This document shows, piece by piece, positions 7,573 to 16,668 of a stretch of DNA of 64,000 bases. Each line of letters starts with the position of its first letter. Position 1 is the first letter of the stretch. This DNA is from JADHLJ01 sp038116915. Its GTDB lineage: Bacteria; Pseudomonadota; Alphaproteobacteria; Thalassobaculales; Thalassobaculaceae. The stretch spans positions 1-64,000 of the forward strand of contig JAYOEU010000001.1 of assembly GCA_038116915.1 (NCBI GenBank), read 5' to 3'. Under the pieces are notes generated by a model. It searched no databases and was not told where the DNA came from. It was given only the letters and a program-made list of their open reading frames with translations. The position numbers were made by a program, and so were the translations under genes.

Positions 7573-9906
7573 ATGTCCGTCGAATCCGAACCGCGTCTGA
7601 CCCCTACCGCCACCCATTGGGGGACCTATTACGCCGAGGTGGAGAACGGCAAGCTGAAGGCGGTCCGCGATTATGAGCGCGATCCGTCGCCGGCGATCAT
7701 CGGCCCCGGCATTGTCGACGCGGTCGACGATCAGGTGCGGGTGCGCCGCCCCATGGTCCGCAAGAGCTTTCTGGAAAAAGGCATCGCCGCCGACCCGGCC
7801 GGGCGCGGGGCCGAGCCGTTTGTCGCCGTGGACTGGGACACGGCGCTGGATCTGGCCGCGGCGCAGATCGACCGAGTTCGAAGCGAGCACGGCAACGGCT
7901 CGATCTTCGCTGGTTCCTACGGCTGGGGATCGTCCGGGCGTTTTCATCATGCCCAAAGCCAGGTGCATCGCTTCATGAACTCGGCCGGCGGCTATGTCCG
8001 GCATCAGAACACCTACAGCAACGCCGCGTATGAGGTGACGATCAAGCATGTCTGCGCCGATATGCGCGACGTGATGCTGGATCAGGCGACCCAATGGCCG
8101 GACATCGCGTCGGATTGCGAACTCCTCGTGCTGTTCGGCGGACTGCCGCACAAGAATGCCCAGGTGACCTCCGGCGGCGTCGGACGCCACACTCTGCACG
8201 AGGGCCTGCAGGCCTGTTTCGACGCCGGCGTCGAGTTCGTCAATATCAGCCCGTTGCGCACCGATGTCGCCGCCATGTTCGAGCCGGAATGGATCGCCGT
8301 GCGCCCGAATACGGATGCCGCGCTCATGCTGGCGATCGCCCATACGCTGGTCGCCGAGGATCTCTACGACAAGGACTTCGTCACCCGCTACACGGTCGGC
8401 CTGGACCGTTTCCGCCCCTACCTGATGGGCGAGAGCGACGGCCAGCCGAAGGATGCCGTCTGGGCCGAAAAGATCACCGGCGTACGCGCGGCGACGATCC
8501 TGGATCTCGCCCGCCGGATGGCGGATTGCCGGACCATGATCATGACCGCCTGGGGATTGCAGCGCGGCGACCATGGCGAGCAGCCGGTCTGGCTGACCGT
8601 GGTGCTGGCGGCGCTCCTCGGACAGATCGGTCTTCCCGGCGGCGGCTTCGGCATCGGCTACGGCTCGGAGAACGGCATCGGCAACCCGGTCAAGCTGTTC
8701 CGCTGGCCGGCCCTGCCGCAGGGCAAGAACCTCGTGGACGATTTCATCCCCGTCGCCCGCATCTCCGATCTCCTGCTGAAGCCCGGCGAGACCTATGATT
8801 ATGACGGCCAGACGCGGACCTATGCGGATATCCGCCTGGTGTATTGGGCGGGCGGCAACCCGTTCCATCATCACCAGGACATCAACCGTCTGCTGGAGGC
8901 GATCCGGCGGCCGGAATGCATCATCGTCAACGAGATCCACTGGACCGCGATGGCGCGCCATGCCGACATCGTCTTTCCGGCGACGACGGCTCTCGAACGC
9001 AACGATCTGATGATGTGCCATTGGGAGCCGACGATCTCTCCCATGCACAAGGCGATCGAGCCGATCGGGGAAAGCCGGAACGATTATGACATCTTCGCCG
9101 GTCTAGCCTCCCGTCTCGGCTGCTATGACAGCTTCACCGAGGGCCGGGACGAGGACTCCTGGTTGCGGCATCTCTGGGATCAGGCCCGTCAGCGGGCCGG
9201 CGGCGCCGGGTTCGAACTGCCGGATTTCGACACCTTCTGGCAGAGCGGACCGCAAGAGGTGCTGAACCGGGAAAAGCCGATGATCGTGCTGGAGGATTTC
9301 CGGGCCAATCCGGACGCCAACCCGCTGACGACCCCGTCCGGCAAAATCGAAATCTTCTCCGAGACCATCGAAGGATTTGGTTATGACGATTGCCCGGGCC
9401 ATCCGTCCTGGCAAGAGCCTTATGAGTGGCTCGGCTCGCCCGAGGCCGCGACCTATCCGCTGCACATGATCTCCAACCAGCCGAGTACGCGCCTGCACAG
9501 TCAGCTCGACAGCGGCGCTGTCAGCCGGGGGTCCAAGATCCAGGGGCGCGAGCCGATGACCATGAACCCGCGCGACGCGGCGGCCCGGGTGATCAGGAAC
9601 GGCGACGTGGTGCGTGTTTTCAATGGCCGGGGCGCGTGTCTCGCCGGCGTGATCGTCAGCGAAGGGGTGATGCCCGGCGTGATCCAGTTTTCCACCGGCG
9701 CCTGGTACGACCCGGAGGAACCGGGCAAGATCGGCTCCCTCTGCAAGCACGGCAATCCGAATGTGCTGACGCGCGATAGCGGCACCTCGCGGCTGGCCCA
9801 GGCCTCCTCCGCCCATACCGCCCTGGTCGAAGTCGAAAAGTTCATCGGCGAGCTGCCGGCGGTGACCGCCCATCAGCCGCCGGTCATCCTCGAACAGGGA
9901 GCCTAG
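7573..9906 (+). CDS. BisC/DMSO-reductase-like molybdopterin oxidoreductase
   Basis: A 777-residue bis-MGD molybdoenzyme of the S-/N-oxide reductase group. The region GSYGWGSSGRFHHAQSQ (residues 114-130) supplies the serine molybdenum ligand (Ser120/121). The C-terminal dinucleotide-binding domain includes SNQPSTRLHSQLD and RDAAARVIRNGD. It has neither a Tat signal nor the N-terminal iron-sulfur cysteines, so it should be cytoplasmic, as BisC (biotin sulfoxide reductase) is. The natural substrate cannot be read. An SDR gene begins 3 bp after the stop, so they are co-transcribed, and the pair may act in the same redox pathway. Confidence 0.88.
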   Translation: MSVESEPRLTPTATHWGTYYAEVENGKLKAVRDYERDPSPAIIGPGIVDAVDDQVRVRRPMVRKSFLEKGIAADPAGRGAEPFVAVDWDTALDLAAAQIDRVRSEHGNGSIFAGSYGWGSSGRFHHAQSQVHRFMNSAGGYVRHQNTYSNAAYEVTIKHVCADMRDVMLDQATQWPDIASDCELLVLFGGLPHKNAQVTSGGVGRHTLHEGLQACFDAGVEFVNISPLRTDVAAMFEPEWIAVRPNTDAALMLAIAHTLVAEDLYDKDFVTRYTVGLDRFRPYLMGESDGQPKDAVWAEKITGVRAATILDLARRMADCRTMIMTAWGLQRGDHGEQPVWLTVVLAALLGQIGLPGGGFGIGYGSENGIGNPVKLFRWPALPQGKNLVDDFIPVARISDLLLKPGETYDYDGQTRTYADIRLVYWAGGNPFHHHQDINRLLEAIRRPECIIVNEIHWTAMARHADIVFPATTALERNDLMMCHWEPTISPMHKAIEPIGESRNDYDIFAGLASRLGCYDSFTEGRDEDSWLRHLWDQARQRAGGAGFELPDFDTFWQSGPQEVLNREKPMIVLEDFRANPDANPLTTPSGKIEIFSETIEGFGYDDCPGHPSWQEPYEWLGSPEAATYPLHMISNQPSTRLHSQLDSGAVSRGSKIQGREPMTMNPRDAAARVIRNGDVVRVFNGRGACLAGVIVSEGVMPGVIQFSTGAWYDPEEPGKIGSLCKHGNPNVLTRDSGTSRLAQASSAHTALVEVEKFIGELPAVTAHQPPVILEQGA

Positions 9907-9909
9907 GCG

Positions 9910-10695
9910 ATGAGCGGCTTGGATTTCACCGGAAAAGGCGTCCTGATCACCGGCGGCGCCAGCGGGATAGGACGGGCCAGCGCGTCGCTGTTCGCGGCCC
10001 AGGGCGCATCGGTCGCGGTCTCGGACATTGATGAGGACAAGACCCGGGCGGCGGCGCTGGAACTCGGCAACCGGCATGTCGCGGCGCCGGGCGATGTGTC
10101 GGACGAGGCCTCGGTCGCCGGTATCATCGAGGCCGCGCGGGCCGGGCTCGGCAAGATCGACGTGCTGGTCAATTGCGCCGGCGTTTCCGACACCTTCGCG
10201 CCGACCCTGGAACAGTCGATGAGCCATTGGCAGCGGATCATCGATATCAACCTGACCGGCACGTACCTGACCTGCCGCGCGGTGGCCGGCGAGATGCTGG
10301 AGCGGGGCGAGGGCGCGATCGTCAATATCAGTTCGATCGCCGGCCTCGTCGGACTGCCCTACCGCAACGCCTATACCGCGTCCAAGCACGGCGTCGCGGG
10401 CGTTACCAAGTCGCTGGCAAGTGAGTGGGGGCATCGCGGGGTGCGGGTGAACGCGGTCTCGCCCGGCTATGTCGCGACCCCGATGGTGCAGAACCTGATC
10501 GCCCAGGGCCGGGTCGACGAGAAGGCGATCCGGCGCCGCACGCCGATGGGACGTCTCGCGACGCCGGAGGAAATCGGCAACGTCATGATGTTCCTCGCAT
10601 CACCGCTGGCCAGCTACATCAATGGGGCGGTGATCCCGATCGACGGCGGCTATGTCGGCTACGGCGCCGCCGGACCGGCGGTCGAGATTGACTGA
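9910..10695 (+). CDS. SDR-family NAD(P)-dependent oxidoreductase
   Basis: 261 residues, a classical short-chain dehydrogenase. TGGASGIGRA (residues 14-23) binds the cofactor, and Asp at the end of beta-2 (VSDIDEDK) suggests NAD rather than NADP. The NCAG motif and the active site NISSIAG...Y-x-x-x-K (YTASK) are all present. The C-terminus has the usual INGAVIPIDGGY. It is second gene of a three-gene operon and overlaps the next one. Substrate unknown, probably an alcohol/ketone or hydroxyacid. Confidence 0.9.
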   Translation: MSGLDFTGKGVLITGGASGIGRASASLFAAQGASVAVSDIDEDKTRAAALELGNRHVAAPGDVSDEASVAGIIEAARAGLGKIDVLVNCAGVSDTFAPTLEQSMSHWQRIIDINLTGTYLTCRAVAGEMLERGEGAIVNISSIAGLVGLPYRNAYTASKHGVAGVTKSLASEWGHRGVRVNAVSPGYVATPMVQNLIAQGRVDEKAIRRRTPMGRLATPEEIGNVMMFLASPLASYINGAVIPIDGGYVGYGAAGPAVEID

Positions 10696-11578
10696 CGGCG
10701 CGCGGGACGCTTGCGCGAAAACCTGGTGGCGCGAGCGGGCCGGCGAACTCGGCTCCGCCCTGTCGCTTGAAGCCAGGGTGCTACACCGCGAGAACAGCGC
10801 CTATCAGACCATCGAGATCCTGGAACATGACGCCTTCGGGCGCTTCTTGGTGCTGGACGGCTATATCCAGGCCTGTCAGGCGGACGAGTTCATCTATCAC
10901 GAAATGGCGGTGCACGTGCCGCTTCTGGGCCGCGAGCGGCGCGATGCCTCGGTTCTGATCATCGGCGGCGGCGACGGCGGCATCCTGCGCGAGGCCTTGG
11001 TGCATGATTTCGTCACCTCCGTCACCATGGTCGAGATCGACCGGCGGGTGATCGAGCTTTCGAACGAATTTCTTGGCGTGCAGGGAGACTATGGCGATCC
11101 CCGGGTAACATTGGCGGTGGAGGACGCATCTGGGTTCGTGACGAGAGCCCGGCAAGCCGGCGCGCGCTACGACCTCGTGGTGCTGGACCTGACTGAACCA
11201 GTGGGGCCGTCGGCGGTGCTGTTTACGGAAGCGTTCTTCTCCGAACTGGTCGAGATTGTCTCGCCCGCCGGTGTGATTCTCGATTCCGACAGCATCTTCC
11301 TCTCTGTCGGCGGCGGGCATTTCCTGCAGGAGGAGAGCGCGGGCGGCGAGAATCTGGTTTCGGTCATGCGCCGAACCGGTCTGCTGCCGCATATCGAGAT
11401 CTACCGCGCCAACGTGCCGTTCTATCCGGGCGCCGATTTCGGCTTCTTCCTGTATAGCCGCGACGGCGTCTCCCTGCGTGAGCCGGTCCGCCCGCATCAG
11501 GGCCGGCACTATGATCCGGAGATCCACCGCGCCTCGTTCGTGCTGCCGCGCTGGCAGCGGGTCTGGTTGGAGAGTTAG
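10688..11578 (+). CDS. Spermidine-synthase-like polyamine aminopropyltransferase
   Basis: The product resembles SpeE, which moves an aminopropyl group from decarboxylated S-adenosylmethionine to putrescine. Visible motifs are YHEMAVHVPL, the nucleotide-binding IIGGGDGGILRE, VEIDRRVIELS, the catalytic aspartate in VLDLTEPVGPSAVLF, and VPFYPGADFGF. The second acidic residue of the catalytic loop is E instead of D. A TTG at 10688, overlapping the SDR stop by 8 bp, is the preferred start (296 residues). A farther frame extension to 10652 would overlap the SDR by 44 bp and adds unlikely sequence. No SpeD homologue is in the window, so the amino donor is an open question. Confidence 0.8.
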   Translation: MTDGARDACAKTWWRERAGELGSALSLEARVLHRENSAYQTIEILEHDAFGRFLVLDGYIQACQADEFIYHEMAVHVPLLGRERRDASVLIIGGGDGGILREALVHDFVTSVTMVEIDRRVIELSNEFLGVQGDYGDPRVTLAVEDASGFVTRARQAGARYDLVVLDLTEPVGPSAVLFTEAFFSELVEIVSPAGVILDSDSIFLSVGGGHFLQEESAGGENLVSVMRRTGLLPHIEIYRANVPFYPGADFGFFLYSRDGVSLREPVRPHQGRHYDPEIHRASFVLPRWQRVWLES

Positions 11579-11591
11579 CGGGATCGCCAAG

Positions 11592-11713
11592 CCCCTTCGA
11601 GATCCTGTATCCAGTCCAGGACAGGCGGGCGCTGAAGCGCCCTCCTCAGGGTGAGTGTAACAATAACGGGGACTCACCCTGAGGAGATGCGAAGCATCGT
11701 CTCGAAGGGTCCT
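11592..11713. repeat. Palindromic intergenic repeat, copy 1
   Basis: Two arms face each other: CCTTCGAG...CCTCAGGGTGAG and CTCACCCTGAGGAG...CTCGAAGGGT. The left arm holds an inner hairpin GGGCGCT-ga-AGCGCCC and the right arm GATGC-gaa-GCATC. This copy has about 24 extra bases between CTTCGAG and the inner hairpin on the left. It lies between the aminopropyltransferase and the dehydratase genes. It belongs to the four-copy family listed at 16551, 24677 and 27790. Confidence 0.85.
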
Positions 11714-11819
11714 GGCGACCGTCCACCGGCTTCAGATCCATGCTGAACGCCGGCTGAGGGCCAGTCTTGTTTGACGCTGGCGGGCGGCTGTTGGATGGTT
11801 GGGCGATCCAGGTGGAGCA

Positions 11820-12638
11820 ATGCGGAAATCAGCGGATATGCAGGATAGCGCCGGCGGAAACGAGCCGCTTCAGGTCTTCCCGGACCGGACCGCGACGCGG
11901 ACCCGCGCCTATCAGGAGCGCAAGCTGCGGGCCTGCGACGTCGATCCGGCGCTCTATGGCGACGCGTTGGAGACCGGGTTGTTCGGGCAGGATTGTTTCA
12001 AGGCGATGACCGCCGGCGGCGTGGTGCTGGACGGCATGGTGCACATGGCCCAGCGCTTTGAGCTCCGCCGCCCCGCCAGGCTCGGCGACACCTTGCATCA
12101 GCGCGGCTGGGTCGCCTCGGACGAGGAGCATCCGAGGGGCAGACGGATCGTACAGATCTTTGAATTTCTCACCCGACAGGGCACGGTCTCGGCGCGCGCT
12201 GAAATGTTCCGTCTCAAGCCCGATCCCGAGAAAATGGGCGCTGGCGTCGGCGCTCGCCGCGCCTCTGAAGACCCTCGCGCCGGCATGATCCAGATCGCCG
12301 AGAAGACCATGCGGCCCCAGGATGTGACGGCTTTTTCCGAGGATGTCGGAAACCTTATCCATTTCGATCCTGATTTTGCCGGTCGCTATGGCTATCGCGC
12401 GCCGATTTCCCAAGGCATTCAGACCATGGTCTGGATGATGGGAGCCTTGGCGGCGCGCGCCTGTCCGACGCGTCTGGATGTCACCGCCCGTTTCGCGCGG
12501 CCCGTCCATTGGGATGACGCGGTCACGCTTTGGCGGGACGAAAGAAATGCGGCGCCGGCTGTCCTGCGCGCGGTCAACGCCGACGGCAAGCTCGCGGCCG
12601 AGCTCCGGGTCGATCTTCTCGAATATGGAACGGACTGA
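11820..12638 (+). CDS. MaoC-like double hot-dog acyl-CoA dehydratase
   Basis: A 272-residue protein with an N-terminal degenerate hot-dog half (FAS1-type dehydratase, about 25-130) and a C-terminal MaoC half. In the latter, SEDVGNLIHFDPDFAGRYGYRAPISQG supplies the hydratase-type D/H pair. Likely role: hydration or dehydration of an acyl-CoA or acyl thioester. The start at 11820 is preceded by GGTGGAG; ATG at 11838 is an alternative. The acyl-CoA ligase starts 4 bp after the stop, so ligase and dehydratase probably serve one acid-degradation route. Confidence 0.78.
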   Translation: MRKSADMQDSAGGNEPLQVFPDRTATRTRAYQERKLRACDVDPALYGDALETGLFGQDCFKAMTAGGVVLDGMVHMAQRFELRRPARLGDTLHQRGWVASDEEHPRGRRIVQIFEFLTRQGTVSARAEMFRLKPDPEKMGAGVGARRASEDPRAGMIQIAEKTMRPQDVTAFSEDVGNLIHFDPDFAGRYGYRAPISQGIQTMVWMMGALAARACPTRLDVTARFARPVHWDDAVTLWRDERNAAPAVLRAVNADGKLAAELRVDLLEYGTD

Positions 12639-12642
12639 ACCG

Positions 12643-14229
12643 ATGCAGACCATCACCGAGCTTCTTCAGAACGCGGCGCGGCTTTCCGGCGACACGGTCA
12701 TCCGGTGTCCGGACGTTGATCTGACGTATCGCGAACTGGAAGCCGAGACCCGGCGCGTGGCGGCGGGACTACGCGCCCTCGGGGTGGGGCCGGGCGACCG
12801 GGTCGGCTTCTGGCTGCCGAATTTGCGGGCCTATCTCGGCCTGCTCGGCGCCTGCGCGCGTCTCGGCGCCATTGCAATGGCTATGAACACAAGGTTCCGC
12901 CGCGCCGAGATCGAGGACGTTCTGCGCCGGGCTCGGCCCAAGGCCTTCGCCTTCGTGCCGGCGCTTGGCCGGGCCGACCATATGGAGATCCTCGCCGGCA
13001 TCGACCCCGAGCTTCTGTCCTGTGTGGCGAGCGCGATCCAGTGCAGCGGCGAGCCGGTCACGGTGCCGGGCCTGAACGTGGTTCCCTATGCCGATCTCGC
13101 GGCTCGGCAGCCGATGGACGAGGAGCTTGGCGGGCCGGACAGCGGCTGTGCGATCTTCACCACCTCGGGCACGACCAGCCTGCCGAAATTCGTTCTGCAC
13201 AATCAGAAGCAGGTGGTGAGCCACGCAACCGACGTCGCGAGAGTCCTGGAGCTTGAGGCGCCGGAAACAATGGTTCTGCAGTCCCTGCCGTTCTGCGGGG
13301 TGTTCGGCTATGTCTACCTGCTTGCCACCTTGCGGGCTGGCGCGCCCACTTATTTGCCGTTGGTTTTCGAGGCGGCGGAATGCGCCGAACTCATGCTCAA
13401 GCACCGCGCCACCCATGTCGCCGGCGGTGATGACATGTTCGTGCGCCTGATGGCCGAGGGGGAGCGGCTGACGAACGGCGCCGCGATACCGTTCCCGGAT
13501 TTGCGGTTCTGTCCCTATGCCACTTTCAATTCGGCCCTGGCGGATCTGCCAAAGATCGCCTACCGCAAGGGCATCCCGTTGGTCGGGCCGTTCGGGATGA
13601 GCGAGGTTTTCTCCTTCTTCTCGCTGCGCCGGCACAGTGATCCGGAGGAAATCCGCACCGAGGGCGGCGGCGCCTTGGTCAATGGCGAAGCCCGGGTGCG
13701 GACCCGCGACCCCGAGACCGGTGCTGTTCTCAGCCATGGCGAGCAGGGGGAGATCGAGATCTGGTCGCCCAACCTCTTTGTCGGCTATTTCGGCAACGAG
13801 GACGCGACAAGGAAGGCGTTCACGGAAGACGGTTATTTCAAGACCGGTGATCTCGGCACGACCGAGCCGGACGGCACCTTCACCTATCTCGGTCGGATGG
13901 GGGACGTGTTGCGGCTCGGCGGTTTCCTGGTAAATCCGCTGGAGATCGAGACCCACCTTTGCGCTCATCCCAGCGTGGCGGATGCCCAGACCATCGCGGT
14001 AGCCACCGAACGGGGCAACCGCCCGGTCGCCTTCGTCATCCCGGAAGCCGGAGCCGCCATCGACGAGGCGGCGCTGATCGGCCACTGCAAGGGGCATCTC
14101 GCCGCTTTCAAGGTTCCGATCCGCGTCTTCGCGATCGACGCCTTCCCCAGCACCCCGAGCCCCAACGGAACCAAGATCCAGAAGGGCCAGTTGCGCCGCC
14201 TCGCCGAGGAACGGATCGCCGCGGGCTAG
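12643..14229 (+). CDS. AMP-dependent acyl-CoA synthetase/ligase
   Basis: A 528-residue ANL-family ligase. The ATP-binding P-loop TTSGTTSLPK is at 173-182, an MSEVFSF motif takes the A5 position, the hinge motif GDLGT comes later, and the C-terminal catalytic lysine is in NGTKIQKGQLRR. It activates a carboxylic acid to acyl-AMP and then acyl-CoA. The chosen ATG at 12643 gives a normal N-terminus (TITELLQNAARL); upstream in-frame codons lie in the dehydratase gene. The 3' end overlaps the convergent hemerythrin gene by 4 bp. Confidence 0.9.
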   Translation: MQTITELLQNAARLSGDTVIRCPDVDLTYRELEAETRRVAAGLRALGVGPGDRVGFWLPNLRAYLGLLGACARLGAIAMAMNTRFRRAEIEDVLRRARPKAFAFVPALGRADHMEILAGIDPELLSCVASAIQCSGEPVTVPGLNVVPYADLAARQPMDEELGGPDSGCAIFTTSGTTSLPKFVLHNQKQVVSHATDVARVLELEAPETMVLQSLPFCGVFGYVYLLATLRAGAPTYLPLVFEAAECAELMLKHRATHVAGGDDMFVRLMAEGERLTNGAAIPFPDLRFCPYATFNSALADLPKIAYRKGIPLVGPFGMSEVFSFFSLRRHSDPEEIRTEGGGALVNGEARVRTRDPETGAVLSHGEQGEIEIWSPNLFVGYFGNEDATRKAFTEDGYFKTGDLGTTEPDGTFTYLGRMGDVLRLGGFLVNPLEIETHLCAHPSVADAQTIAVATERGNRPVAFVIPEAGAAIDEAALIGHCKGHLAAFKVPIRVFAIDAFPSTPSPNGTKIQKGQLRRLAEERIAAG

Positions 14230-14780
14230 GAAAGACTGTTCCCGGAGGCAACCTGGATGTCTTCCAGCAGTCTCGCAAAGCGGGGAGCGGCCCCACGCAG
14301 GGGATCGGCGTCCAACACGAACTCCTCCATCAGGCGGTCGAGATCAATGGCGGGCAGGTGCTGGCGGGCAAGTTTGAACACGCCGACATTCTCGCTCAGC
14401 ATGTGGTCCCTGTAGGTATCAACGAAGGTCCTGCCGGCCGCCACCAGGGTTTCCCGCATTACCGGCTCTCCCGAGGCCACGTCGCGCAAGGTGGTGGCAA
14501 AAGCGCGCGTGAGGTCGGCCAGGGTCGCGTGGTCCTGTTCAAGATCCTCGAGGCTGTCCCGAAGCTCCGGAAACTTGCGCAGCAGAATCTGGTAAATGAG
14601 ATCCTCCTTGGGATGGTGGACCTGATCGGGGTAGGTCAGCAGGTATTCGAGAACCAGGGACATCAACGGATAATCCGGTTCCTCGACCGCCGCGATGCGG
14701 CCAAGTTCGCCGTCCAGAATCTTGAGCAGACCGGCGAAATTGCGATGATCCGCTTCCAGATGATCGATGATCGTGGCCAT
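14226..14780 (-). CDS. Hemerythrin-like (HHE) cation-binding protein
   Basis: 184 residues forming a four-helix HHE bundle. Metal ligands are spaced as in the family: IDHLEADH (H7, H12), QVHHPKED (H55/H56 and E59), LEQDHATL, and YRDHMLSEN. Such proteins bind a di-iron centre and respond to oxygen, nitric oxide or iron stress, as shown for related bacterial proteins. It is monocistronic and shares a 181-bp divergent region with the sulfatase gene. Confidence 0.88.
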   Translation of the reverse strand: MATIIDHLEADHRNFAGLLKILDGELGRIAAVEEPDYPLMSLVLEYLLTYPDQVHHPKEDLIYQILLRKFPELRDSLEDLEQDHATLADLTRAFATTLRDVASGEPVMRETLVAAGRTFVDTYRDHMLSENVGVFKLARQHLPAIDLDRLMEEFVLDADPLRGAAPRFARLLEDIQVASGNSLS

Positions 14781-14961
14781 CCGCGCCTCCTCTTGCGGCG
14801 GTTCCGTCGCCGCGCGTTTCCGGACAAGCCTAGGCCGGTCCGGCCGGGGCGACCTTGCGCCAGATCAAGTTGCGCGGGTTTTTCGGTTGCGCCGGCTCGA
14901 CAGCGGCGGCGGGGCATGCTCGACTTTCCACAATGACCGTTCCGCCGTTGCGAGTGCCGAC

Positions 14962-16548
14962 ATGAAACCCGTCAAGAACATCCTTTTCATCATGTGCGAC
15001 CAGTTGCGGGCGGACTATCTGTCCTGTTATGGCCATCCGCATCTGCACACACCGCATATCGACGCGCTTGCGGGAAGGGGCGTCCGGTTCACCCGGGCCT
15101 ATTGCCAGTCGCCGATATGCGGACCATCGCGCATGTCCTTCTATACCGGCCGCTACATGTTTTCGCACGGCGCCTCGTGGAACAACTACCCGCTCCGGGT
15201 GGATGAGCGGACCTTGGGCGACTATCTGCGCCCGCTCGGCAGGCGCGTCGTGCTGGTCGGCAAGACTCATATGGCGGCGGACCGGGAGGGCATGGCCAGG
15301 GTCGGTCTCGACCCGGTCTCCGAGCTCGGTGTCCTGACGGCGGAATGCGGGTTTGAACCGTTCGAGCGGGACGACGGCCTGCACCCCGACGCGTCGGTCA
15401 AGCCCGACCTTGCCTATAACGAATATCTGCGCGCCAGAGGTCATAACGCGCCCAATCCATGGCACAGCTCGGCGAACTCTATTGAGGGCGAGGGGGGCGA
15501 GACCCTGAGCGGCTGGTACTGGGGGCACTCAAAGGGTGCCGCCAAGGTTACCGAGGAGGATTCGGAAACCGCCTATATGACCGACCGGGCCATGCAGTTC
15601 GTGACCGAGGCGGGCGAGCAGCCCTGGGTCATGCATCTGAGCTACATCAAGCCGCACTGGCCCTATATCGTGCCGGAACCTTACGCCTCGATGTACGGCG
15701 CGGGTGATATCGTGCCGGTTGTCCGTAGCGAGGAGGAGAAGCACGACCCGCACCCTGTCTACGCCGCCTTCATGCGGCACCGGGACAGCGCCGTGTTCAA
15801 CCGGCCCGAGGCACGCCAGACGATCATCCCCGCCTATATGGGGCTGGTGAAGCAGATCGACGATCATATCGGACGCCTGGTGCGGTTTCTTGACGAACGC
15901 GGCGCGCTTGAAGACACGATGATCGTGTTCACCTCGGACCATGGCGACTATCTGGGCGACCATTGGCTGGGCGAGAAGGATCTGTTTCACGAGCCCTCGA
16001 TCCGCCTGCCGATGATCATCGTCGATCCGCGCGCCGAGGCGGACCCGACCCGAGGAACCGTCGACGACCGGCTCGTCGAGGCGATCGACATGGTTCCGAC
16101 GTTCGTTGAGGCCTCCGGCGGCGCTGTTCAACCGCACCGCATGGAAGGCCGCTCCCTGCTGCCGCTGCTGCATGGCGAGACCGTGGCTTGGCGGGAATAT
16201 GCGATCTGTGAAAGCGACTATTCAGGGCGTCCGGCCCGAGCCGATCTCGGGATCGAGCCCTGGGACGCGCGTTCCTTCATGATCCGAACCGACCGGTGGA
16301 AATATGTCCTGCATCAGAAATTCCGCCCGCAACTGTTCGATATGGAGGGGGATCCCTTGGAATTCATCGATCTGGGTGATGATCCGAAGCACGCGTCGGT
16401 CCGGGCCGAACTGCACGAGGCCCTGTTCGCCTGGATGCGCGACCGCCGCTTGCGGGTGACCATGTCCGAGGACCGCATTCGCTCCAATCCGACCGACGCC
16501 AGCGTGCGCGGAATCTATATCGGCCACTGGAAGCCGGAGGATGTCTGA
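14962..16548 (+). CDS. Sulfatase / phosphonate monoester hydrolase-like alkaline-phosphatase-fold enzyme
   Basis: A 528-residue enzyme with the formylglycine signature CGPSR at residues 53-57, so Cys53 should be converted to formylglycine by a separate maturase. Metal ligands are in MCDQLRAD (D13) and FTSDHGDYLGDHWLGEKDLFHE. General architecture and the LDERGALEDTMIVFTSDHG stretch resemble phosphonate monoester hydrolases and choline-sulfatase-like enzymes. No signal peptide is seen, which fits a cytoplasmic enzyme. The start at ATG 14962 gives KPVKNILFIMCDQ; in-frame codons upstream are unsupported. No formylglycine-generating enzyme is encoded in the window. Confidence 0.85.
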   Translation: MKPVKNILFIMCDQLRADYLSCYGHPHLHTPHIDALAGRGVRFTRAYCQSPICGPSRMSFYTGRYMFSHGASWNNYPLRVDERTLGDYLRPLGRRVVLVGKTHMAADREGMARVGLDPVSELGVLTAECGFEPFERDDGLHPDASVKPDLAYNEYLRARGHNAPNPWHSSANSIEGEGGETLSGWYWGHSKGAAKVTEEDSETAYMTDRAMQFVTEAGEQPWVMHLSYIKPHWPYIVPEPYASMYGAGDIVPVVRSEEEKHDPHPVYAAFMRHRDSAVFNRPEARQTIIPAYMGLVKQIDDHIGRLVRFLDERGALEDTMIVFTSDHGDYLGDHWLGEKDLFHEPSIRLPMIIVDPRAEADPTRGTVDDRLVEAIDMVPTFVEASGGAVQPHRMEGRSLLPLLHGETVAWREYAICESDYSGRPARADLGIEPWDARSFMIRTDRWKYVLHQKFRPQLFDMEGDPLEFIDLGDDPKHASVRAELHEALFAWMRDRRLRVTMSEDRIRSNPTDASVRGIYIGHWKPEDV

Positions 16549-16550
16549 CA

Positions 16551-16649
16551 GGACCCTTCGAGACGGGCGCCAGGGCGCCCTCCTCAGGGTGAGAGCTTAC
16601 CTTTTACCACTCACCCTGAGGAGGGCCGAAGGCCCGTCTCGAAGGGTAC
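16551..16649. repeat. Palindromic intergenic repeat, copy 2
   Basis: ACCCTTCGAGAC, an inner hairpin GGGCGCC-ag-GGCGCCC and TCCTCAGGGTGAG form the left arm. CTCACCCTGAGGAGG, the inner hairpin GGGCC-gaa-GGCCC and GTCTCGAAGGGT form the right arm. The loop is 14 bases or so. It begins about 3 bp after the sulfatase stop, between two convergent genes. No U-tract follows, so it is not a simple terminator. Confidence 0.9.
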
Positions 16650-16668
16650 CGTCCGCCACTATCCGATT

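Noticed and set aside
7558..9048. A 496-codon minus-strand frame inside the molybdoenzyme gene
   Set aside because: Antisense to a conserved enzyme with an intact cofactor site; no motif or ribosome site of its own.
10652..10687. Extension of the aminopropyltransferase start to 10652
   Set aside because: It would overlap the SDR by 44 bp and add residues with no family match; TTG 10688 is more compact.
16551..16649. Palindromic repeat copies as Rho-independent terminators
   Set aside because: Arms are long but no U-tract follows in any copy, and one copy sits between co-directional genes.
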